Origin: Chromera velia
Taxonomy: Eukaryota; Sar; Chromeraceae
Direction of reading: 5' to 3'
DNA: 52,920 nt
Assembly (NCBI GenBank): GCA_018398765.1
Contig: JAHBMJ010002129.1
Span: 5,673 to 58,592 of the forward strand
Made by a program: the position numbers and the translations under genes. The notes below the pieces were generated by a model, which ran no database searches, was not told the origin of the DNA, and saw nothing but the letters and a program-made list of their open reading frames with translations. Of this stretch, positions 35,178 to 45,293 are shown one piece after another. Numbering within the stretch: position 1 is the first letter of the stretch; the number at the start of each line of letters is the position of its first letter.

Positions 35178-35561
35178 TCTACTATACTTAAGGCAGGGAT
35201 GCTTTTTTTTTTAGCCACACGCGCCTGCATGCGTTTTTTTAGACACACGCGCGGGGGGCGCGGGGGCCCCGGAAAGACCACCGCCAAAAATGGTCCCGCA
35301 AGCGAAAAATTAACCAAACGCTATGGGTGAGTGCCTTGCGCGCGCCGCGCCATATATGACTCGCGCCCGCGAAAAGGGTGAGTGTCTTGGAATTCAAATT
35401 ATCCGGCTGGGGACATTTGACGGGCCATAAATGTTTGACGGACCAGGAATATTTGACGGGCCAGAGATATTTGACGGGCCAGGCTATATTGTTTGACGGG
35501 CAGGGATATTTGATGAGCCTGGCAGTCTTGACCGGCTCCTTTTTTTGACAGGCCAGGCTAG
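35178..35561 (+). mobile_element. Helitron-like unit 2
   Basis: A 384-bp homologue of the preceding unit with the same termini (TCTACTATACTTAA and GGCCAGGCTAG), followed by T. It lacks the internal duplication of unit 1 but keeps the GCGC tract, the CCGCAAGCG block and the ATTTGACGGGCCA-like array. Confidence 0.5.
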
Positions 35562-35898
35562 TCCCGAATTAATTAAAGGACCCGCAAAATCGGACCCGCA
35601 AAAACCCTCGATCACCCGCAAAATCCCGCAAAGTAACAGTGAAACATCAGTGAAACTTTCAGCGTACTTTCTATTACTTTCTTAATCTTTCTTACTCTTT
35701 CTTGTATACTGGCAACGATCTGGCTGCCCCTGCATTCTTCTTCACTTTACACTGCCTACGTTCACCAACAGAAGCTTTCTCTGAACTGCCCTTGATCCAC
35801 ATTCATGATGTATCATTCTGTCTGTATCACTGAGAGACGGCCGCTGTCACGACTCCCGTTCCGTCCGTCTGTCCGTCGCACCTCCAGATTGCAAAACC
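35562..35898. promoter_or_regulatory. Upstream region of the flavoprotein gene
   Basis: About 340 bp between the Helitron-like block and the start codon. It contains repeated ACCCGCAAAA motifs (35580-35632) and then a pyrimidine-rich stretch. No TATA box or other defined element is clear. Confidence 0.3.
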
Positions 35899-37770
35899 AT
35901 GTCTTTGGACAGAAATTTCACTGGTACTGCGGGGCAGCATTTCGGCGAAAGCTCTGCCCCTGTCGGAAGTAATTCTGCAAGCGCGCCGACCGCACAGGAG
36001 CCCCTCGACCTTCTCGTTATCGGCGCAGGTCCCCACGCTCTGTCATTGTTAACCCGGCTGATCGATGACGAGCCTGATCTGATGTCAGAGGCAGAGAGGA
36101 TTCACCTCATGCAGCGTGCACGTGCCCGTTCCCATGCAGAGGTACGACACCATCTGCTGAAGCGATTCGATTTAAAGTCGAAAGTGCGAGTCGGGACAGG
36201 CAGCAGTGCTTCAAATTCCATTCACAACTCCACCCTCGTTATTGACACCCACGGACGTTGGATGGCTCAGTGGGCGGCCGACTTCGAGGCATTTGGGATT
36301 GAGTTCTTGCGGTCTCACGAGTACCTTCACCCCGATCCTTACGACTTCCAGTCTTTGACCGTGTGGGCAAAGATGCGGAACCGGGGGTCTGAGCTCAAGC
36401 AGATGAACTGTGTGGATCGGCGGGATTGCCACAGGGTCGGGTTCAAGGGTCCCTTTGTGACCCCGGGCTCTAGATTGTTTTTGGATTTCTGCGCAGATCT
36501 TGTCGCACGATATGGTCTGGAGCAGATCGTTAGGAAAGGAACAGTAGAGGAAATTCAAATTCTCCCACCGCAACCGTGTAGCGGGGAAGGGCCGCATTCA
36601 GTAAAGGCAGGCAAGGGCTCGGATCCGCAACCTGAGACTGGCAAGAATGATCAGATGTCGCTGACACAGCGGCATTTGCTCGAAGTTGTTCTGTCCGACG
36701 GAAGGCGTTTCATTGCTCGCTGGGTGGTTTGTGCGATGGGCCCCGGCCCGGCCTTTCAGGGCATGCATGCTACTCTTCCATGGTGGGCGGAAGAGCTCGA
36801 ATGCGCACTTGGGGGGGGGCAGATACACGAGACACACCCCTTGGATTCTAGCGTTGATCATTCAGCGGGAGTCACACTGGAGGGGGAGATCTGCTCGGAG
36901 CATCGGCTACAGCATTCCTCCACCCTCAGCAAATGGCTGCTGCAGACAGAGGCCAAGAATGTCCTCCAAAATCGCCGTGTGCTCATCGTTGGGGGGGGGC
37001 AGACGAGCGCGCACTTAGTCCACGTTGCGATCGCGCGTGGTGCCAGTGCAGTGACGCTCTGCTCTCGAAAACGTATCTGTCGGAAGCCCTTCGACGTTGA
37101 CGCAAGTTTTGTGGGGTTCCTCCGTCCGAATATGCTGCAGCAATTCTGGCAGCTGGAAGACTTCAGGGCTCGCAAACAGTTCAACGCAGCACTGCGCAAC
37201 GGAGGCTCGATGTCTGGCGAGGCGTACGCTGACTTGGCTGCACGAGTTGGCGAGCGTCTCGATCTCGCAGAGGAAAACGAAGTCGTGCAGGCGCATTGGT
37301 GTCCTCTGACAGAGAAAATTCAGGTGGGACTTTAGGACAGACAGTGGAACGAGGGAGGGATTCTTTCCGTCCATGCATCGCGCATGCAGTGCGTGAATGA
37401 ATTTGTGATTTGATAGAGAATCCTTTTCTCATTATCTGTTGTGCCTCTCCCTATTCCCTAACTGCAGGTGCGACTCGAGGACGGTCGGTTGTCGTCCTTC
37501 GACTTCGTCTGGTTGGCCACCGGGGGGAACTTCGACCTTGAGTTGGTCCCCGTGCTTGCTTCACTTAAGAGGCAGGCTCCCATTCCGTGTGTCGGTTCCC
37601 TCCCTCAGCTGCAGGGGGACCTCAGATGGGCTGCGGGTTTGCCTGTGTATGTGATGGGAGCGTTTGCACAGCTTCAGCTCGGGGCCGATGCCCTCAACTT
37701 GGCGGGGGCACGGGCGGGTGGAGTGGTGGTGGCACGGGCGCTCCTAAGAGACGGCTTAGGATCTGATTGA
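35899..37770 (+). CDS. FAD/NAD(P)-binding monooxygenase-like flavoprotein
   Basis: Two exons, 35899-37323 and 37468-37770, joined in phase 0 (CAG|GTGGGA to CTGCAG|GTG), give 575 aa. An N-terminal FAD dinucleotide-binding motif LLVIGAGPHALSLL follows about 35 residues. A second Rossmann motif, VLIVGGGQTSAHLV, lies near residue 360. WLATGGNFD near residue 485 matches the ATG motif of class B flavin monooxygenases and N-hydroxylases. The C-terminal VYVMGAFAQLQLGADALNLA resembles the end of the FAD domain. The two-Rossmann layout fits NADPH-dependent monooxygenases of the lysine/ornithine N-hydroxylase or OSGIN-like type; substrate unknown. No signal peptide is obvious, so it is probably cytosolic. 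The start ATG is the first in frame after an upstream TGA. Confidence 0.85.
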
Positions 37771-37773
37771 CAT

Positions 37774-37777
37774 GCAT

Positions 37778-37811
<34 letters not shown>

Positions 37812-37950
37812 TTCCTTCCTTCCTTTCTTTCTTTCTTTCTTTCTTTCTTTTCTTTCTTTCTTTCTTTCTTTTCTTCCTTCCTTCCTTTCTTTCTTTCTTT
37901 CTCTCTCTCTCTCTCTCTCTGTTTCTTTCTTTCTTTCTTTCTTTCTTTCT
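37774..37950 (+). repeat. TTTC microsatellite
   Basis: (TTTC)n with (CTTC)n and (CT)n blocks beginning within 10 bp of the flavoprotein stop codon, hence in its 3' UTR or just downstream. Opposite-strand Lys/Arg/Glu ORFs are artefacts. Confidence 0.95.
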
Positions 37951-39211
37951 GGGTCTGCATGAACAGCCATGCAGTGAACAGAGGCCCCGATGCCGGGGGG
38001 GGGGGTACAAGGAACCGACTCAGCGCAGCACGAAAAAAAAAGTGGAATATCTTCTTTCTCATCGTTCTTCCGCCCTTTTTTCCCTTCCTGCCCTTCTCAA
38101 CCTGCAGTTCGCGTGCCTTTCTAACTCCCCTCCCCTTTGCTTCTTTTGCTGCACGTTATTCCGGCAGCCCCAGTCTCATAGCATTTTTTTCATTGTGGGC
38201 ACATCTGCCTCTTTGACGTTTCCTTGCAAACCCCTTTCCCCTTTCCTCACGGCTCTCTTTTTGTCTCACTTGACTACCGGCTTGCTTGTCGCTTCATTCC
38301 CTTTCCTTCCATTTGATTCCTCTGCAGCGCAAAGAAGTCTACAAATTGTAATTGCTGTAGACGAAGCTTAGGAGGAACCTTTTAAGACAAACAACTGCTC
38401 CTCACTGCCAGCAGGCAGATTCACGAAAGCATAAAAAAAATTTAAAAATTGTTGCCCGCATGTTTGTGTCTTGTACCAAGGATACAATAGGTATGTGAAA
38501 GATAAATTTTCCTTGCATTTTGATTGCGGACGCCTACATCATGGCTGCATGGCAACTGGGGTGCAGGTCTAGGGTTCCGGCTCCAAATACAATGTAATCC
38601 TGTAGTCTAGCCTGTAATCCTTGCATGATTGACCCATAGATTGATTGTTTCCGCGCTAGGCCTTCCTGTTATGTCCATCTGTTAATTGTCAGAGCTAAAT
38701 CTATTTTTTTTATCATTTATTTATAACATATAGGTAAAACAGTATACTGAAACCATAAGTTTTTATTTTTTAGCAGACTAATACTAGCTTGCTTCCAGAA
38801 CTTTGAAATTTACAGTGATATTTAGTTTCCAATAACTTTCTACAAGTTTATACGCCGTTTCGTAAAAAACATTGATGTCTGACGAAAAAGTGATGGTTCG
38901 CCAGAAGTGATTGATACAAAATTTGAATCTGCTTGAAATTGTTTCTGTTTCATAGTAGATTATCATAAATCGGAGGACTTCTAATGCATCAATGCCGGAG
39001 GTATCAATGATTCTGAAAGAATGAAATTGAATTCCGTAAGCTGAGCAGAAGACGTCAACTGTCAATTAACATTTTTTTGCTTTCCGTTCTTCCCCTTTCA
39101 ATCTAAAGTTTCCCCATCACCAAACGTGGACGTTCAACTTTGGTGCACTTCATCCATTCATTCCTCTCTTGCTTGCCGTGGTCATCTCTTCCGTTGGATG
39201 GACAAAGAAGA
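37951..39211. other. Convergent intergenic region
   Basis: 37951-38370 is pyrimidine-rich single-copy DNA. 38400-39080 is an AT-rich island with one 93-codon minus-strand ORF lacking any family resemblance. It separates the 3' ends of the flavoprotein gene (+) and the methyltransferase gene (-). Confidence 0.5.
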
Positions 39212-40620
39212 TCACCGCCCACCTTCCTTCTCTTTGACGGCAACGAGAAAACAGTGCACGTAGTCCATTCCAAAGTCAGCGGGCCGGGCAGTGACTTCGT
39301 CCTCGTATCTGCACACACGCGCCAATGTATTCACACACACTCTCTCTCTCTCTCACACACACACACACAGGGGGGGGGAGGGAAAGACACAAACAGGAAC
39401 CAAAAAGGAGCAATCTCGGAAGGGGGGGAGAACAGGTACTGTCTCCTGTTTCCTCCTCTACGACTTACTTGCCTGCCCACTTCCCTTCCCACTGCATACC
39501 TTGAGAACAGTTCGTCGACAATTTGGGTCTTCTCTTCCTCGGGTCTGTCTTCTCTCAGGCCCGATTTGAAAGTCGAGTTGCTCCACGTTCGGATAGTCGG
39601 AATGTACCTGCACAGAGAGATCGAGCCCTCCTAGCTCATTCATGCTTCATTCATGCAGGCGCGTCTCTCTGTGTGTGTGTGCACGTATCTAGCGCCAAGA
39701 CATGGAGAAGGCCGAAGGTTCTTTCTCCTTGTCTTTCTCTTTGACTCTCCACCTATCTGCATGTCCAGTTGCTTGCTCATTCATTCATTTACTTTCGTAC
39801 TCAAGGGCAATCAGGCAGACGATAAATAAAGGGACCCACACCCACCCACACGCACACACACACCGCGCGCGCGCGCTCCCGCGCATAGAGCGTGGGAGAA
39901 AGCAAGCAAGGAACACACACTACATAAGCCAATTAAGACCACAGGCAGGCCCGCATATAGACAAGAGGGAGAGAAGGGGGGAGGGAGAGAGACGGAAAGG
40001 GAAAGAGAAAGGGAGGGAGAGGGAGAGAGAGGGAAAGGGAGAGGGAGGGAAACAGGAACAGAGAAGGTGACGCACCACTTCGCATGAGCGCGTCTCTTTT
40101 CCTCCGACGCCCCCTGCGGCATTTTTTCGCTTTCCTCGAGCCATGCAACATGGAAGGGACACCGCGTGATTCTGGTCTCACAGAATTTCAGTCGCATTCC
40201 TGCAGGCAGGCAGCCAGGACAAATGTCTCGTGTTCTCTTCAGATCGCCACCGAGTGGATGGGGAAGGAAACATAACGTTTTTTCGTCAGAGCAGCCAACA
40301 TGAATGAATGAATGAATGAATGGTGCTGCCAACATGAATGAATGATTGGTGCTGCCAACATGAATGAATGATTGGTGCTGCCAACATGAATGAATGAATG
40401 AATGAATGAATGAATGAATGAATGGTGCTGCCAACATGAATGAATGATTGGTGCTGCCAACATGAATGAATGATGGGTGCTGATCGAAGTGAACCATTAA
40501 TACAAGACATTCATTGCAGCAGTGCACAACCCGAACTGACAGAAGACGGCGTGACGAGAAAAATGGGACGAAGCAAAAAAAGGGACACAAGAGAAAGCCC
40601 CCACCCCCCTCCCTCCCTCC

Positions 40621-40670
<50 letters not shown>

Positions 40671-42300
40671 AAAACACTCGCCCCGCACGGCGTCCGAGCG
40701 TCCGACACCTTCATGTTCACACACATACACATGCTCCCGTTCTGTCTCCACCGACGTTCTCTTTTGGGACTCTCGGTTCATTCGGTTCTTACAAGGACTG
40801 CATATGCACACCCACGATGATGGATCTGAATACATGATGTTCTCACGTACACTATCCACATACCCACCTACCCACCCACCCGCTTTGTAAACGGGGCTAT
40901 CTTTGTCTGTGAATGGCTTGATGGTTTCCTGCTTTGTTCTGTAGTAGTTGAGGAATTTAGTGTTCTCAAACTCCTTGGACCCAATCTTCCCCTCGTCTCT
41001 CATCTGCGCCCAGAGACCCACAAACTTCGCGTACATCGACTCCTTCACCTGGGGGGAGGTGCCGAGATAATAGCCGTCGCTGCACGCTCAACCAGCAGGA
41101 GCGGGGGATGATTGCTTGCTGGGTGATCACGCGAAGCTAAAACAGTACCACTGCACTTATGCACGTTCAGCCAGAATGGATCGATGCCCGAAACTGCGAT
41201 CGACCGACCCTCCTTTACTCCCATGAAAGGAAGAACGCAGCGGAGTACTCACCCCTTCACTCACTGAGTGACTCACTCACTCACTCACTCACTCAAAAGA
41301 AGAGAAAAGGAAAAAAAAAAAAAAAACGGAGCTGACTCATCAACAGCGAAGTTGACCAAAACCAGCGACCCCCCAGGTGCGATCTCCTTGGCCCTGTGGA
41401 GCATGATGGCCTCCCAGTCCTCTGCGGCTTGCCTGGCATAGGCAGCGATTGCCTTCGGGTCTTTTGACCCCGTGTGGTGGAGGGCGTCCTTCAGGGGGGC
41501 ATCTGGGGCCTGCATTCATTCATTCATGCATGCATTCATTCAATCAATCAATCATTCATTCATTCATTCATTCATTCAATCATTCATTCATTCATTCATT
41601 CATTCATTCAATCATTCATTCATTCATGCATTCATTGAGGAATGAATGCATGCATGCATGCCCACTGTATGACGTTTTTGCACTCGAAATTTGTGTGTGG
41701 AAATATATCTTCACATGCATCAGTATGAACCACTGATTGAGTGTCGATGCACAAACGAACAAACAAACAAATGAATGAATGTGAGTAGGTGAGTCGGCGA
41801 CCCTTACTGCCTGCCTGCCTGTCTTCTGTTTCCTTCCACCTTGCGGCCTTCCTCCGAGCCTCCCTCTCTCTTTCCCTTCCAGCGCGCCCACTTGTGTGTG
41901 AGACAAAGCGAGGAAGAAAATCCTTGTGGACGTTCGTTCACGCACGTGTGTGCATCCACGCACACAGACGCATGTCCTTCCTTCCGTATAAACCAGAAAG
42001 AAGTGCTTCATGTGCATGTGCGAAGACGGATGGTCAGCACAGAAGAAAAACAAAACACAGGGCCGGACGGTCCGCCGACCTTTGAGAGCCAGTGCATGGC
42101 CGTAGAGGAGAAGGCGAGGTGAATCGACTCGGGGGGGAAGCAGGGGGCAAAGAACGAAGTCCCGCATGTAGACACGAACACGTTCTCGTGGTTCTTCAGA
42201 TAAGAAGAGACCCCAGGAAGGGGGGGGGCGAGGAGGCCCTGCATCGTTGGAGGGGGGGGATGATCATTTCATCATTTTAGTGCCACCCATACACGCAGAC

Positions 42301-42334
<34 letters not shown>

Positions 42335-42852
42335 GCAGGCAGACAGACAGACAGACAGACAGACAGACAGTGATGGAATGAATTGCCACAGAAAGAAATC
42401 CCACTGTGCATGCAATCACATGGTTGCATATACAGGGACGGAGACATCCATTCAAGTGTCTCTCCTTTCCGTTTCGTTCGATTCCTTTCTCTCAGCGACA
42501 TCCCTTGAGGAACAAATCAGCGGGCAGGCAGGCAGACAAGACCCCTCCATTTCCTGCTTTTCTGACTGAAACTGTGATCGGCAGACGAATGATCAGACAA
42601 AGAGAGGGGGAGAGGCCGACAGACAGACCGACCCACAATATGTTCTTCCTTTCCTTTTCTTTTCTTTTCATTTCATTGTTTGCTTTCCCGTTCCTCAGTG
42701 TCAAATACAACAGCCAGCCAGCCAGACAAACAGACAGACTGTATGATTCTTTTTTTTTCTGTTTGAAGCCAGACAAAAAGGCAGAGTAACAGACAAACGA
42801 ACAGGCAGGCAGGCAGAGAGACAGACTACATGGTTTCTTTCCCTCCTCTTCT

Positions 42853-42888
<36 letters not shown>

Positions 42889-44059
42889 GGTAGACAGACA
42901 AAAAGGAGGCAAAGAAAAAGGCAGACAGCGAAACGGACAGGCAGACAGACAGACAGACAGACAGACCAGACAGCCGACGGACGGACAAAACACGGAGGAC
43001 TGGAGGCGTGACCCGACGCACGCACGCACGAGCAGACCCACCCACCTGCATGAAGTAGAAGAGAGATCGGAAGTCCGCATTCGGTTGGTCTTCATACCGG
43101 ACGTCCACAGGAATTTGGGAGTTCTGCTCCCGGACTGCCGAGATCACAGCCTCGATCAGAGGCATGCTTGTGCCGCCATCCGCTGTGCCCTGCATTTGCA
43201 TGCACGTCCTCGTTTATCCAAGTGGTGCGTGGGTGTGCGCTTTGTCAGTATGCATGCATGCCTCGGCCGGTTGCATGTATATATGTGTGCGGATGAATGA
43301 AAAATTTGGTCGATAGGGCCTTCGAGGAGAAACGTTCTGGCCAGGCAGGGCAGGAGACAGGATGGGGGGAAGGTTGGAGGAGACGGGGCTGTGGAATCGT
43401 GAATGGGGACTGGAAGCACAGGAGACGGCGTTGGACATGAGAGAGAGAGGAAAGGAGACGGGGCTGTGGAATCGTGAATGGGGACTCAAGCACAGGAGAC
43501 GGCGTTGGACATGAGAGAGAGAGGAAAGGAGACGGGGCTGTGGAATCGTGAATCGGGACTCGAAGCACAGGAGACGGCGTTGGACATGAGAGAGAGAGAA
43601 AAGGAGACGGCATGGGCAAGAGGGGCACAGAGAAAAGGGGAGACGGCTTCAGGAAAGGTGCCATGAAGGAACGGGAGACGGGGCAGAGGAGAAACTCAAA
43701 GGAGACGGCGGTCCTCTTTTCCCTCGGTGCACTCACATAGTCTGCGATTGTGAAGACTTTTGCATCTTGAAGCATTGAGCTCATTGCCTTTACCTCATCT
43801 GTACACAGGGGAATGGCGTTCCTGCAAGCAGAAAAGAAAGATAGTCGGGGACAGGGACGCGAGTTCACTTCGGCGCATGTTAGCTCATGTTCCTTCCGTC
43901 GTTCAAAATGGGTTCACGAGACAGCAACTAGACATGCCCCACTACCCACCTGATCACAGTGAAGCAGCCAAGAGTCGATGCCGAGTATTTCCCCGACCCC
44001 TCAGAGCCCCACGGGACATGCACCTTCCCGAAGCTGGAGCCTGACCCGTTGGCACTCAT
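39212..44059 (-). CDS. SABATH-family SAM-dependent carboxyl methyltransferase
   Basis: Methylates the carboxyl group of a small acid (salicylate, benzoate, jasmonate or similar in plants) using S-adenosylmethionine. Eight phase-consistent exons: 44059-43950, 43821-43737, 43189-43046, 42238-42080, 41509-41337, 41079-40864, 39607-39500, 39308-39212; 363 aa, the usual family length. Family landmarks in order: VFTIADYGTADGGTSMPL (SAM-binding DLGCSSGPNT equivalent), SSTAMHWLSK (SS..LHWLS), AAYARQAAEDWEAIM, AKEIAPGGSLVLV (GG.MVL), IPTIRTWSNSTF and IVDELFSRYEDEV. The donor of exon 6 is ambiguous: 40864 (GTATGT) or 40876 (GTGGGT), differing by four residues. No targeting peptide is evident. Nearly all introns carry tandem repeats. 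The substrate cannot be read from sequence; the glycine pattern of the SAM loop differs from plant enzymes. Confidence 0.92.
39342..39372 (-). repeat. CT/CA microsatellite in a methyltransferase intron
   Basis: Short (CT)n(CA)n between exons 39607-39500 and 39308-39212. A CA/CG run at 39840-39875 and purine-rich DNA at 39960-40070 lie in the next intron. Confidence 0.8.
40294..40482 (-). repeat. Six-unit minisatellite in the longest methyltransferase intron
   Basis: Six units of CCAACATGAATGAATG...GGTGCTG, 26 to 46 bp long, varying by the number of GAAT repeats inside each unit. Confidence 0.9.
41516..41660 (-). repeat. ATTC microsatellite next to a 3' splice site
   Basis: (CATT)n with occasional CAAT units runs up to the acceptor of exon 41509-41337 on the coding strand, where it reads (GAAT)n before ATGCAG. 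Confidence 0.9.
42298..42966 (-). repeat. GACA microsatellite blocks
   Basis: (GACA)n at 42298-42370, 42856-42905 and 42940-42966 plus scattered CAGG/CAGA units, so GTCT on the coding strand, all in the intron between exons 43189-43046 and 42238-42080. Confidence 0.9.
43379..43601 (-). repeat. 75-bp minisatellite, three units
   Basis: Units starting at 43379, 43454 and 43528 share GGAGACGGGGCTGTGGAATC and GGAGACGGCGTTGGACATGA. Degenerate GGAGACGG echoes continue to about 43710. Lies in the intron between exons 43821-43737 and 43189-43046. Confidence 0.9.
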
Positions 44060-45293
44060 CTTCCCTTTCAAGTTCTGCACCGGTTTCACTTCAACAGCTG
44101 CACTCAGACACACAGTACCTCGAGATCACCTGTGTTGGAGCCACTGGCGAAAAGGTATCGTTAGCCGGTGATGTCTCAAACTCTGTCACGCTCCAGTGAA
44201 GGGATCAAAGAACCGTTCTGTGAGCATGGATATCGATCGATCGATCGGATCGGATCGGAAACGATCGATTCCGTGCGCGAGTGCGACGCGAGTACGAATG
44301 GCACGAAAAGCAAAACTGTCGTTGCGTGGCAAGCGCATGCAGCCCGGGCGGATCGGGCCGCGGGCTGGCCGGGGCCGGGCCGGGCCAATGATGCGGCAAG
44401 ACACCGAAAATGGGAATACACATCAACTCATTGTCATCGACGTAGATCCTAGTAGTTCCAGTCACAAGCGTTGACCCGAACGTCATAACCGTCGATTATG
44501 ACGGAACTAGACGGAACTGTCGATTCATGGTACAGTCTGGCACAGTTTCACCACAGGAGATAAAAAAGATTGCCTTCATATTTGACTTTCAATAATTTGT
44601 GTGCAATAACAGTGAGAGTTGACGTTTAAATATAAAAATAATTAAGAAACCTAAATCAACTAAAAAAAATATGCACATATCAAAAATATGACCAAATTAA
44701 ATCAGTTTTTTTATCACTCCTGCCTAACAAATATCATGATTTCCATGAATGAATGCATGAATGAACAACCAAACAAACAAACAAACCAGAACATACAAAC
44801 GAACAACCACAGTTAACAAAACCCAGCTCCCAGTCTAGCTTCCGGCAGCTCATGCCCACGCAAGTCTTGCTTCCCCAAGATAGCAGCCCTACAACAACAA
44901 GTGGCAGCCCGAAGTATGGCTTCAACGGCAAAGCCACCCCAGAAGCTATAATCCGAACCACACAGAAACAACACAATTTTTAGTATAATTCAGGCTGCAC
45001 AGAAACTGGTAACATAAGCATGCAAATCCTAATCCTAATCTTATACAACCCACCAGATATAAACCATTTGTGCGTCTAACTACGTCTAACACAGTAATTT
45101 TAGAAATGGAAGCCAGCAACAATCAGGATAAAGATAAATAATAATGACAATGATCAATAATGACAAATAAGATGATGATGATAATCATAAAACATTGAAC
45201 CACTCATAACATATGTATCAATACTGACTCTTTCACGTTTCATTTTACTCTGACGACGATAACCCAAAACATTTGATTTATCCATCTGACTTA
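44060..45293. other. Region between the methyltransferase start and the PPR stop
   Basis: 44060-44490 includes the methyltransferase promoter region, a (GATC)n run near 44231 and a very GC-rich GGCCGGGCCGGG stretch near 44370. 44490-45290 is AT-rich without a gene and contains (AAAC)n-like DNA (44766-44800) and ATGATG/ATAATG repeats (45140-45190). Confidence 0.5.

Noticed and set aside
34643-35561. Direct repeats considered as the LTR pair of a retrotransposon
   Set aside because: The units abut with no internal region, lack TG...CA ends and show no primer-binding site; Helitron-like ends fit better.
37674-38371. ORFs of about 100-200 codons on both strands after the flavoprotein gene
   Set aside because: They span a TTTC microsatellite and have no domain resemblance.
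38784-39065. 93-codon minus-strand ORF
   Set aside because: AT-rich composition, no family resemblance, and no splice partners.
43379-43601. Regular repeats considered as a CRISPR array
   Set aside because: Units are contiguous 75-bp tandem copies without unique spacers, in a eukaryotic intron.
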